Below are positions 13,270 to 20,800 of a stretch of 24,714 bases of DNA, piece by piece. The stretch is taken from IMG/VR virus record IMGVR_UViG_3300033149_004834, positions 1 through 24,714 of that record. One strand, given 5' to 3'. Position 1 is the stretch's first letter, and every line of letters starts with the position of its first letter. Both the position numbers and the translations under genes were made by a program. Below the pieces are notes generated by a model. It saw only the letters and a program-made list of their open reading frames with translations. It was not told the DNA's origin and did not search any database. Source of the DNA: a virus.

Positions 13270-13566
13270 ATGTCGGTCGAAACTGAAGCTTATGAGATTT
13301 ATGATGAGGAGTTCGTTAACAACACAAAGGTTGAGCAGGTCATCTACGACTGCTACGGAAATCCGATTCATGTGATGCCTGGAGAGAAGGCGACTTACAA
13401 ACAGCGCAGGCGAATTCCTACCAAACACCTAAAGGAAATGTTGGAAAGGGAGGCCAATGTCTCTAGACAAGACAACACTAAGGGATCGAGTGCGCAAAAT
13501 CGTCGGGAACCCAAAGAAGAGCCAACCAGAAGAACTTTCAGACGCTTCAATCGAAGACGAACTTGA
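13270..13566 (+). CDS. Small protein with the shared V-x-Q-x-x-Y ... PGE motif (98 aa)
   Basis: The ATG was chosen because it follows GAGGAGGT; an upstream in-frame GTG lies inside the -10 region. Residues 19-39 contain TKVEQVIYDCYGNPIHVMPG followed by E39, which aligns without gaps with residues 25-45 of the 936-aa glycosyltransferase (11 identities over 22 positions counting the preceding residue). The remainder is charged, and the last about 36 residues are Arg-rich (RRTFRRFNRRRT) and overlap the next gene by 110 nt in another frame. It is the first gene of the neck module, directly behind the promoter, so it is most probably a small virion or head-associated protein. No family recognised; it may have lost its original stop codon. 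Confidence 0.65.
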   Translation: MSVETEAYEIYDEEFVNNTKVEQVIYDCYGNPIHVMPGEKATYKQRRRIPTKHLKEMLEREANVSRQDNTKGSSAQNRREPKEEPTRRTFRRFNRRRT

Positions 13567-14155
13567 TGCGTCTTTGAGGCTGCTCGACAAGTACGTTCCT
13601 GATTGGAGGCTGTACTACATCACAACGCAAGATGATGTGCAGAGCTACACACCCGAATCCGGAGTGACGCAAATTCTGCAAGTTTACTGGTTTGGCACGT
13701 CAACCGTTTCGGACGTTTTCGGGGAGGAGTTTGACGTTCTGTTTGGCATCCCGCTGTACGACGTTGAAACGGGATACTACGATTGGTGTGTAGACTGGCT
13801 GGAGAAGCAACAAGCTTTGCGGCGATACGACTGGGAGTATAATCCAGGAGAGAACAAGCTCTACCTGATTCCAGAGCCGGAGGCGGACGACAAGAAGGTG
13901 TACTACATTGGAGCGAAACCCTGGACATGGGACAGCATACCGTCGGGAAGACAAGATGTCATCGTGCGCTACGCAGTCTCTCAGTGTTTGAAGATTTTGG
14001 GGCGGACGAGAGCAAAACTTTCTGGAGTGCAGCGTGCGGGAGGCTTGATTGATTATGGAGCCGTAGACGGACTGACGAAGGACGGAAGGTTAGAAGAAGA
14101 AGCAGTAGTTCGCGATCTAGAGGCTGAATCCCAACGCTGGATGATATTACTCTAA
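13457..14155 (+). CDS. Head-tail connector/neck protein (putative)
   Basis: GGGAGGCCA precedes the ATG. The 232-residue protein starts with a short N-terminal helix region (LRDRVRKIVGNP), a helical acidic section, and then alternating strands rich in Tyr and Trp (DWRLYYITTQDDV, WFGTSTVSDVF, YDWCVDWLEKQ). The C-terminal half is helical (VRYAVSQCLKILGRTRAKL). The position between the capsid and the tail completion genes and the size fit a connector (adaptor/stopper) protein. No catalytic residues are seen, and the exact type of connector cannot be decided. It overlaps the upstream gene by 110 nt and the following start by one base (TAATG). Confidence 0.6.
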   Translation: MSLDKTTLRDRVRKIVGNPKKSQPEELSDASIEDELDASLRLLDKYVPDWRLYYITTQDDVQSYTPESGVTQILQVYWFGTSTVSDVFGEEFDVLFGIPLYDVETGYYDWCVDWLEKQQALRRYDWEYNPGENKLYLIPEPEADDKKVYYIGAKPWTWDSIPSGRQDVIVRYAVSQCLKILGRTRAKLSGVQRAGGLIDYGAVDGLTKDGRLEEEAVVRDLEAESQRWMILL

Positions 14156-14646
14156 TGGCTGAAAGAGATATTCGCGTTACCATCCCTTGGGGAAAGGTGA
14201 ACGCTACTATTCGAGAGCTAAATAAGCTCGCCCCAGAAGTCAATGTGCGAATGACATCTCTTGCTCATGAGGCGCTTCAACGGTTGAAGCAAGAAACGCC
14301 TAGAAGCTCTGGTGCAGGGCGTCATATTGCCGATATGTGGAAGGCGGAGTACAAGAAGGTAGGGGCTGTGATACGCGAAGTGATTATCAGGAACGATCCA
14401 ACGAATGAGCTTGTGCTGATGTGTCTGGAGAAAGGGACTAGGCCGCACAGGATTCCGCGTGTCGGAAACAAGTTGCTGCACTTTAAGGTGGACGGCAGCG
14501 AGATATTTGCTCAAAACGTGATGCACCCAGGAAGTCGGGCTTTTAGGTTTATTGAGCTGACAAGGGAGACGTTGCGAACGAGAGTAGCGGCCTTGATGAA
14601 GACAGTGCTTGCGAGCTATGCAAAGAGAGTTGCGAGAGCCAAATGA
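14155..14646 (+). CDS. HK97 gp10-like neck/minor tail protein
   Basis: ATG overlaps the previous TAA by one base; no ribosome binding site was recognised, so translation is probably coupled. The 163-residue product is basic and has the features of HK97 gp10-like proteins: a helical N-terminal part with a conserved hydrophobic stretch (LAPEVNVRMTSLAHEALQRLKQETP), Gly-Arg-His region (RSSGAGRHIADMW), a central strand (EVIIRNDP) and a hydrophobic C-terminal helix. These proteins sit at the head-tail interface. The position directly after the connector and before tail completion agrees. Overlaps the next gene by 4 nt (ATGA). Confidence 0.65.
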   Translation: MAERDIRVTIPWGKVNATIRELNKLAPEVNVRMTSLAHEALQRLKQETPRSSGAGRHIADMWKAEYKKVGAVIREVIIRNDPTNELVLMCLEKGTRPHRIPRVGNKLLHFKVDGSEIFAQNVMHPGSRAFRFIELTRETLRTRVAALMKTVLASYAKRVARAK

Positions 14647-15059
14647 GTGTCTATTTTGCAACTAAAGAGGAAGTAGCAGCGAAACTCTACGACATTCTCG
14701 CTGACGCTGCTGTCGGGTTCAAGTCTGTAGATCGTCAGTACAACGAAGTGGGAGATTACGACTATCCCAGCATTTTCATCAACGACGTGAGGGAGGCTCG
14801 AAACAGGAAGCTGAAGGACGTTGTGTTGGTGACGTGGAACGTCGTACTGGTGTTGTACACATACGATGAGCAAGCGACACTCTCAACAACGCTCAATGCT
14901 GACATCAAGAAGGCGATTGATGCTATCAAAGACGATGTGACGCTGGGAGGGCTTGTTTACAACACGAAGATAACGCAGATTGATACCGATGAGGGCTTCT
15001 TGCGCCCCCATGCGGTGGCGCTCCTCACTCTGGAGATCACCTACTTGAAGAGGAGTTGA
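14643..15059 (+). CDS. Tail completion/terminator-like protein 1 (138 aa)
   Basis: Starts at ATG within an ATGA overlap. An N-terminal helix (EEVAAKLYDILAD) is followed by a strand with YPSIFINDV, a central strand VTWNVVLVLYTYDE, a helical region (LNADIKKAIDAIKDD), and a final strand-rich end (LLTLEITYLKRS). This alternation is typical of small tail terminators (lambda gpU-like), which cap the tail tube and join it to the head. The following gene encodes a protein of exactly the same length with the same secondary-structure order, suggesting duplication. No direct family match was made. Confidence 0.55.
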   Translation: MSVYFATKEEVAAKLYDILADAAVGFKSVDRQYNEVGDYDYPSIFINDVREARNRKLKDVVLVTWNVVLVLYTYDEQATLSTTLNADIKKAIDAIKDDVTLGGLVYNTKITQIDTDEGFLRPHAVALLTLEITYLKRS

Positions 15060-15060
15060 G

Positions 15061-15477
15061 ATGGCGACAGATAGAGCCACTGCCCTTTCAAAGTTGGAAG
15101 CGCTCGTAAACACTGCTTCTGTCAACACTGTCGTAAGGGCCAATGAAGCCGTAGAACTTGACAAATACACCGAGAGTCAACTCCCTCTGGTCTGCATCAT
15201 CCCAGGCGACGAAGTTCCAACATACGAAGTGGGACGACACGCGCTTTGGAGGTTTGCGACTACGATTGTCGTGTACTTTTTGGGTGAGAGAAAAGACGAA
15301 GCGACACAGGAGACTCTGGTCGGAGAGATCAAGAATGCACTCGGAGGAGACCCAACACTGTCAGACACAGTTGAGATGGTTGACATTCTCAGCATCTCTT
15401 CAGGAGGGGAGTTTCCGATTTACACGATCACGTTTGAATGCGAGGTGACTTATGAGAAACATATCGCAACCGCATGA
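15061..15477 (+). CDS. Tail completion/terminator-like protein 2 (138 aa)
   Basis: GAGGAG about 6 nt upstream. The layout parallels the previous gene: helix (ATALSKLEALVNT), strand with LPLVCIIPGDEVP, central strand (FATTIVVYFLGERKDEATQETL), helix (GEIKNALGG), and a strand ending (FPIYTITFECEVTYEK). The gene pair has equal length and similar order of elements, but the amino-acid identity is low by eye, so the relation is suggestive only. The likely role is in finishing the tail tube end and docking it to the connector. Its end overlaps the next start by 26 nt. Confidence 0.55.
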   Translation: MATDRATALSKLEALVNTASVNTVVRANEAVELDKYTESQLPLVCIIPGDEVPTYEVGRHALWRFATTIVVYFLGERKDEATQETLVGEIKNALGGDPTLSDTVEMVDILSISSGGEFPIYTITFECEVTYEKHIATA

Positions 15478-15712
15478 GAAACACGGTACGACTAAGAGAA
15501 GGACTTCTCGTCGTACGACTTCACGAGTTGCCAAGGAGAAGGGAGTGTATGTTAAAATATATCTGTTACAGTCGGTGGACGCAACTCGAACAGTGAAGAG
15601 ATTCGGTAAGTTCGTAAAAGGCGCGTGGGTAAGGGTGCCTGAAGCGTTGTTCCGCGATCTAAAAGACGCGGAAGGTTGGAAGGGTAAAATAGAAAGGCGA
15701 AGAATCAAATAG
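15452..15712 (+). CDS. Small basic protein (86 aa), function unknown
   Basis: GAGGTGA precedes the ATG by about 4 nt. The N-terminal 30 residues are strongly basic (TTKRRTSRRTTSRVAKEKG), followed by a compact domain with strands (VYVKIYLLQSVD) and VRVPEALFRDLKDAEGWKGK. It sits between tail completion genes and the tail tube gene, a place where many phages have small tail or assembly proteins. No family was recognised. It might bind nucleic acid or the acidic surface of an assembly intermediate, but nothing in the sequence settles this. Confidence 0.6.
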   Translation: MRNISQPHEKHGTTKRRTSRRTTSRVAKEKGVYVKIYLLQSVDATRTVKRFGKFVKGAWVRVPEALFRDLKDAEGWKGKIERRRIK

Positions 15713-15726
15713 TAGGAGGATGAGAG

Positions 15727-16887
15727 ATGAAAGTCTTCTCACTTGCGAATGAAGAAGAAATCTATGTGAAGAAAGAAAGCACTGAAGGGACTCTTGTTTA
15801 CCCCACTGCGACTGACTACCTGCTGGCTGTGGGCGTTTCGGCGTTCGGACAGGATGTCGAGTTCATCGACGACGAGCAGATTCGTGGAGGCAGAAGCCGA
15901 CTGTCGCCGATCAAAGGGCGTGTGCATCCGGGCAACTGGAGCTTTACCACCTATGTTAAGCCCAGTGGGACCAAAGGGACCGCTCCGGAAGCGGATGTGC
16001 TTTTCGAATGTCTGCTCGGCAAGAAAGTTGTGAATGCGGGAACGTCTGTTGTCTACAGTCTCGACTCCGATATCAACCTTCCTTCGTTCTCTTTGTGGGT
16101 AAAGAAGGGACACACTGCTTTCGCTATGGCAGGATGCACAGTTAACGTGGGCGAGTTCACCATTTCTGGAAGTGAGATCGGACAGATTGCGTGGAGCGGA
16201 CAGTTCATGAAGTGGTACGAGGCTGGCTCCGCAAAGCTGACTCAGGCTGTCAATCCGTCTGATACTACGTGTGTCGTTGATAAAGCAGAGCGATTCTCGG
16301 ATGAGAAGATCAAGATCAAATTCACGAACGACGACAACGGCGGCAACGGCTACACGATCACGAGTATCGACTACACTACAAACACAATCACCTTTACGCC
16401 TGGTTATGCTGGCTCTGGAGAGAGCGCAGGCGACTGGGTTCTTCCTTGGTGGCCCACGTCTGGAACTGAAGTTGGAACGCCAGTTCACGGAAAGTTGGGT
16501 ATCTGCAAAATCGAAAATGTCGACACCAAAGTCCTCAGTTCCACAATCACGATCACCAACAACATCAAGTACTACGAAGACGAGAAGAACGGACAGTTGT
16601 ACGCGACCACGTACGAAGCTATCGGGTGGAGAGATGTCAACGGAACCCTGACTCTCTTCTTTTACAAGGGAGCGAAGGGCTATTTCTACCGAGCTGAGAA
16701 TCAAGTCCAGAACGCGCTGATCGTTCCATGCGGCGACACGGCGGGCAAGATCATGGAGATTTCGTGTCCGCAGATTGAGTACAGAACGCCCACTTTGTCT
16801 GGAGACGAAGAGATCATCATGGAGCTTCCTTTCATAGCTGTTGGCACAGCTGCTCAAGACGACGAGATAACAATTACGTTCAAATAA
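15727..16887 (+). CDS. Major tail tube protein (Phage_tube_2-like)
   Basis: AGGAGGATGAG upstream of the ATG. The first 150 residues have the tube-protein pattern: RGGRSRLSPIKGRVHPGNWS, followed by a strand-rich core (FTTYVKPSGTKGT; ADVLFECLLG). An inserted strand-rich domain appears at about residues 170-245 (KLTQAVNPSDTTCVVDKAERF ... GYTITSIDYTTNTITFTPGY ... GDWVLPWWP), as seen in several siphoviral tube proteins. The C-terminal part returns to strands (MEISCPQIEYRTPTLSGDEE). No tail sheath gene follows, and a tape measure gene does, so the tail is non-contractile. Codons are more C-ending than in neighbours, as in the capsid gene, which fits an abundant protein. Confidence 0.82.
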   Translation: MKVFSLANEEEIYVKKESTEGTLVYPTATDYLLAVGVSAFGQDVEFIDDEQIRGGRSRLSPIKGRVHPGNWSFTTYVKPSGTKGTAPEADVLFECLLGKKVVNAGTSVVYSLDSDINLPSFSLWVKKGHTAFAMAGCTVNVGEFTISGSEIGQIAWSGQFMKWYEAGSAKLTQAVNPSDTTCVVDKAERFSDEKIKIKFTNDDNGGNGYTITSIDYTTNTITFTPGYAGSGESAGDWVLPWWPTSGTEVGTPVHGKLGICKIENVDTKVLSSTITITNNIKYYEDEKNGQLYATTYEAIGWRDVNGTLTLFFYKGAKGYFYRAENQVQNALIVPCGDTAGKIMEISCPQIEYRTPTLSGDEEIIMELPFIAVGTAAQDDEITITFK

Positions 16888-16942
16888 GCATAGCTTTTGT
16901 ACGAACGCAATTCGGCCTGATTGCCATAGGAGGTTTAGGTAA

Positions 16943-17416
16943 ATGGTTGACATTCAAGCATTGGTCAACAAGGCCCTTGAGAAGGGCATGACTGTTTGGG
17001 CCGAGTTCGATGTTGTAGAGGGCTTCGAGGTTGAAGTCGCTTTTGTCGGACGAGAAGAAATGCAGAAGTTGTACAACAAGTGCACAAAGCGGCAGTACTC
17101 GCGACAGACGCGAAGAGTCGAGGATGTCACTAATCGTGACAAGCTCCTCAAACTCTGGGCTGATCGAGCCATCAAGAGTTGGAAGGGCTTGACGCTCAAG
17201 AAGCTGCAGAGGTTGCTCCCCATCGAGCTCAGTTCTGACATTGATCCGAACAGCGCTGTAGAGTGCACGTTGGAGAACAAGGTGGCGTTGTTGAAGCACA
17301 ACGCCGAGTTCGATGATTTTGTGCTGGCGATCGCGACAGACTCCGAAGTTTTCATGGAACATCGCAAAGAGGCCAAACAGCAAGTCGAAAATTTAGAGCA
17401 ATCGCAAGGTGGGTAG
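16943..17416 (+). CDS. Tail assembly chaperone (gpG-like)
   Basis: TAGGAGGT upstream of the ATG. The 157-residue product lies between tail tube and tape measure genes, where the gpG/gpT chaperones are found in siphoviruses. Features: an N-terminal helix (IQALVNKALEKGMTVWAEF), strands (VEGFEVEVAFVGREE), basic helices (KCTKRQYSRQTRR), and a helical C-terminal part. The last codons contain the slippery heptamer A_AAT_TTA, and the stop TAG lies 18 nt behind it. The chaperone coats the tape measure protein during tail assembly. A fraction of ribosomes is expected to shift into the following frame, giving the longer gpGT form. Confidence 0.75.
   Translation: MVDIQALVNKALEKGMTVWAEFDVVEGFEVEVAFVGREEMQKLYNKCTKRQYSRQTRRVEDVTNRDKLLKLWADRAIKSWKGLTLKKLQRLLPIELSSDIDPNSAVECTLENKVALLKHNAEFDDFVLAIATDSEVFMEHRKEAKQQVENLEQSQGG
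17389..17395 (+). promoter_or_regulatory. Programmed -1 frameshift slippery site A_AAT_TTA
   Basis: In the gpG frame the codons read GAA AAT TTA, so the heptamer is X_XXY_YYZ with X=A, Y=T, Z=A (AAAUUUA in RNA), a canonical site also used in Rous sarcoma virus gag-pol. The -1 frame is closed upstream by a TGA at 17314-17316 and then open through to 17847, with no ATG, GTG or TTG before 17467. The next gene's frame is exactly -1 relative to gpG. A short stem TCGCA (17402-17406)/TGCGA (17421-17425) starts 6 nt after the heptamer, and a second hairpin follows. Confidence 0.85.
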
Positions 17417-17847
17417 AGGATGCGAACCGTTGGACGTGTCAACGATGCGAGGAAATTTTCGGCGAATTGGAGCCGAAACACAGGCCGGATTGCAATAAGC
17501 TCGCAGAGGACTTGACATGTCCAAAGGGCGTCCCACGTGTGCATTTTCGCAACTGGGACGCTTACGGTATCTTCAGTCTTCTACTCACGTACAGTGTTGA
17601 GCCCCATACGGGGCTGGTAAAGTTTGACGTTACTTTGATTAACGCGTTTAGCAACCTCTCTGAGGTTGAAGAGTCGGAGCGCCTTGAGCTGCTCGCAAAA
17701 CTGCTCTTCTTAACGGAAAGCGTTAACGTCTCTCGTTTGAAGAGGCTGGAAGAGAAACGCAAAAAGGAGGCAGCCAAGCGTGAGCTTGAGGAACTCAAGA
17801 AAGGAAAGGTTGAGAAGAGGCGTTCTCGACCGCTAGTTTTGAAGTAG
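17395..17847 (+). CDS. Frameshift extension of tail chaperone (gpT part of gpGT)
   Basis: Reached by -1 slippage at 17389-17395; the fused protein would be about 301 residues (151 from gpG plus 150). A TTG at 17467 could only serve as a weak independent start (a poor GAGGAA 12 nt away). The extension begins RAIARWVEDANRW and carries a zinc-finger-like pattern C166-x2-C169-x10-H180-x3-C184, part of which lies before any possible start, so this motif is made only by frameshifting. The rest is a hydrophobic/aromatic segment (WDAYGIFSLLLTYSVEP) and a very charged helix rich in Glu/Lys/Arg at the end. In lambda, the T part recruits tail proteins; the analogous role is assumed. Confidence 0.78.
   Translation, partial: RAIARWVEDANRWTCQRCEEIFGELEPKHRPDCNKLAEDLTCPKGVPRVHFRNWDAYGIFSLLLTYSVEPHTGLVKFDVTLINAFSNLSEVEESERLELLAKLLFLTESVNVSRLKRLEEKRKKEAAKRELEELKKGKVEKRRSRPLVLK
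17402..17444 (+). other. RNA stems downstream of the slippery site
   Basis: TCGCA (17402-17406) pairs perfectly with TGCGA (17421-17425), separated by 14 nt, and a second stem CGTTG (17428-17432)/CAACG (17440-17444) has a 7-nt loop. The first stem begins 6 nt behind the heptamer, the usual spacer length for frameshift-stimulating structures. TGCGA occurs again at 17446-17450, so an alternative, longer pairing is possible. Both stems are short and may be modest stimulators or none at all. Confidence 0.4.
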
Positions 17848-17859
17848 AGAGGATGCTGA

Positions 17860-20800
17860 ATGCCTGCACAAGATATCACCATCGTCCTACGAGTTGATGA
17901 TCGTGGGACGCGTGTAATCAAGCAGTTTTCCACCAACCTCAGAACTGGATTGAAAGACGCCGAAAAGGGTGCGACGGGGGCGTCGGGAAGTTTTTCCAGA
18001 CTGAAAGAATCAGCGAAGGGCGCTTTTACCATGTTTGCGTCTGGGATGCTTCCTGTGATGGGGATTATGGGTGCCATCTCCGCCCTCCGTCGCACTATCG
18101 CAGATACGATCAACACAGGACGTGAGTTTGAGAAACAATTTGCTAACGTCACTACGCTGATCGACTTGAATACGGAGCAGACAGAAGCATTTAGGCGAGG
18201 TCTGCTCAATCTGTCTCCTACGCTCGGGAAAGTCACAGAACTCACAAAAGGTATGTATCAGGCTGTGTCTGCGGGCGTGGAGGCGGGAGCTCCGGCTCTC
18301 GAGTTCATGAAGGTAGCGGCAATGTCTGCTCAAGCAGGTTTGGCAGACATGGATTCGACGGTCAGGGCACTCGCTTCGACAATGAACGCGTATGGGATGT
18401 CGACCGCTACTGCGGCAGACGCCGTGAAGAACGTCACCGACATCTCAGACATACTCTTCGTTACCATCAAGAAGGGTATTACGACGATGCCGCAGTTGGT
18501 CGGAGCGCTTTCACAAGTTACCGCTACAGCCGCTGCAACAAGAGTGCCGTTTGAGCAAATCGGGGCTGCGATCGCTACCCTAACAAAGAAAGGGTTGTCA
18601 ACGAGACAAGCCGTTCTTGGACTCAATCGTACGTTGATGGGCTTCTTAAAGCCTACCGCTGAAGTGAGGAAGGCGGCTCGAGAGTTAGGCATACAGTTTG
18701 ACGCTACGAAACTTGCATCCGAAGGAATCCCAGGGATCATCAAGCTTATCAAAGATCGAATGGTAGATGCTGCTCCCGCGGTGGAGCAAATGACCAAAGC
18801 GGGTGCTTCGCAAGCAGAAATCTTCCAAGAAGTGGCCCGCATTACGGGCATGAACGTTACCGCTTTGACAAAACTCTTCCCTTCAGTTACGGCCCTTCGC
18901 ACTGTTTTGATGTTGACATCGGACTCTGGAAAGGAGTTCAATTCGATTCTCGAAGAAATGAAGAATCGTGCTGGAGCTACTGAGGAGGCGTTCCGTAAGC
19001 AGACGCAAACTGCAGACTTCTGGTTGAAGACGTTAGGAGCGACGTTCGAAAGAATGAAGATCGGCTTCTGGGAGGGCATTACTAAGCCTTTCAAAGACAG
19101 CATCAAGTCGACGGATGATTTCAAGAAGAAGTTTGAGGCGTGGGCGAAGGGGGCAATCGAGAAGGCTACGAAGTTTGGGGAGACACTGGGCAAGATAGGG
19201 AAGTTTCTCTATGATCACCGCACGCTGATTGGGGCGATCATCAAAACTTACGGCGCGTGGTACGTACTACAAAAGAAGATGTTGATGTTGAAGCTGTGGA
19301 CCGCTTTGGCTTCGGGTGTAGGGAAGTTTCAGAGCGGGGCGTCCGTTGCGACGGGAGCGTTGAAGTCATTAACTGCCCAAATCAATCTTGCCAAGATGTC
19401 GATGGGACAGTTTGCTTTAGTCGCTTCTTCAGCTTTCGTCGGTTGGAAGATAGGAGAAGCGATTGGCAAGATCAATCTCTTTGGCAAGACGTTGAACGAA
19501 CGCATACAAGAAACGTACATGCTGATTCCGGGAATCGGCGAAAAGATGATTGCAGCTGAGGTAGGATTCCGCAAATCTACTGAAGGGATGACTGCCGCTT
19601 TGGGCAGATTGCGCGCCGCACAAGAATCGGTCGCTGACTTTATGGAGAAAGAGTTCAAGGTACGTACGACAGAGATTGAGCAGGTTGTCGGACGACTGGG
19701 AGAGCGCGTGTTGAGGTTGGGAGCAACTGGGAATGAATTTGCAACGAAGTGGGTGAAGAGCTGGATCGCAGCACAAGCTGGGATGATGGGAGTTGAAGTC
19801 CATCTTGACACATTCGAGCAAGATATCGCGAAAATGGCACAGACAGCTCCGATGGCTTTTGCTGCCCTAATCGGAAAGATACGAGCGTTGAATCCTGAGC
19901 TGAAAAAGACGAGCGAATCGACTGAAGGGGCGGCGGCTGCTGTCGAAGCTTTTTCGAAAGAGGTGCTGAAGTTCGCAAGCAGTGCCGGAGTTGAAAGCTT
20001 TGCTGCGCTTGAAGCGAAAGCGAAGGACGTTGAGGCAGCGATTCGTTATGCCAAGACGCAAGGCATAGGGTGGAGTGACGCCGTAAAACTGATGAGTGGC
20101 AAGATTGTCGATCTTGGAGACAAGATCATCCCAGTAGTTCAGGCGATGGGAAGGAAGCTGCCCGAAGGGTTCATGAAAGCTTATGACGCAGCCAAGAAGT
20201 ACGAAGAAAGCATGAAGGAGGCGTCTAAAGCGACGGAAAAGCACGCTGGTTCGCTCAATGTGTGGCAGATGGCGGCCAAAGAGGTTGCTAAGACAGTCAC
20301 GCTTTTGCGTGATCAGGCCGATTCGCTTGGAGTCACACTGAAGTCTGATCTTGAGCAGAAGCTGAAGGAGGTGGAAACGGCGTTTGAGAGTCTGTCGAAG
20401 AAGGGACAGCTAACAGGGAAAGCACAAAGCGCTGCAGTAGAGGGCATCATTGAGATGTACAGAAAGCTCGGAAAGGAAGTTCCGCTCAAATACCAAGTGC
20501 TGTCTGCTATGAGTAAGCGTACGACTCTCGAAATTGTAGCCGATACAGAGAAGATCGGCATCAGCTGGGAAGAGGTGAACAAAGAGATTCAAGCTGACTG
20601 GATACGAAACATCGCTGAGTTGATTAAGGGTGGAGGAAGCTTGTTAGGCGCTCTGAAGGGCATCTTTTCAAACATTCTTGATGTTTGGGTTGACAAGACC
20701 GCACAGATGATAACGGAAGGGCAGGACGTTTGGGGGTCTTTGAAGGCGGGCTTTGAGGGGATGTCGAAGAGCGTCGGTGGCGTGTTTAAGGGCATAGGCG

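Noticed and set aside
15739-16953. Minus-strand open frame of 404 codons opposite the tail tube gene
   Set aside because: Low-complexity, Arg/Ser-rich translation with no motif, while the + strand gene has a clear family pattern and ribosome binding site.
17467-17847. Independent gene starting at TTG 17467
   Set aside because: Weak ribosome binding site and a coding-like Cys motif located upstream of the start. The -1 frameshift from the slippery heptamer explains the frame better.
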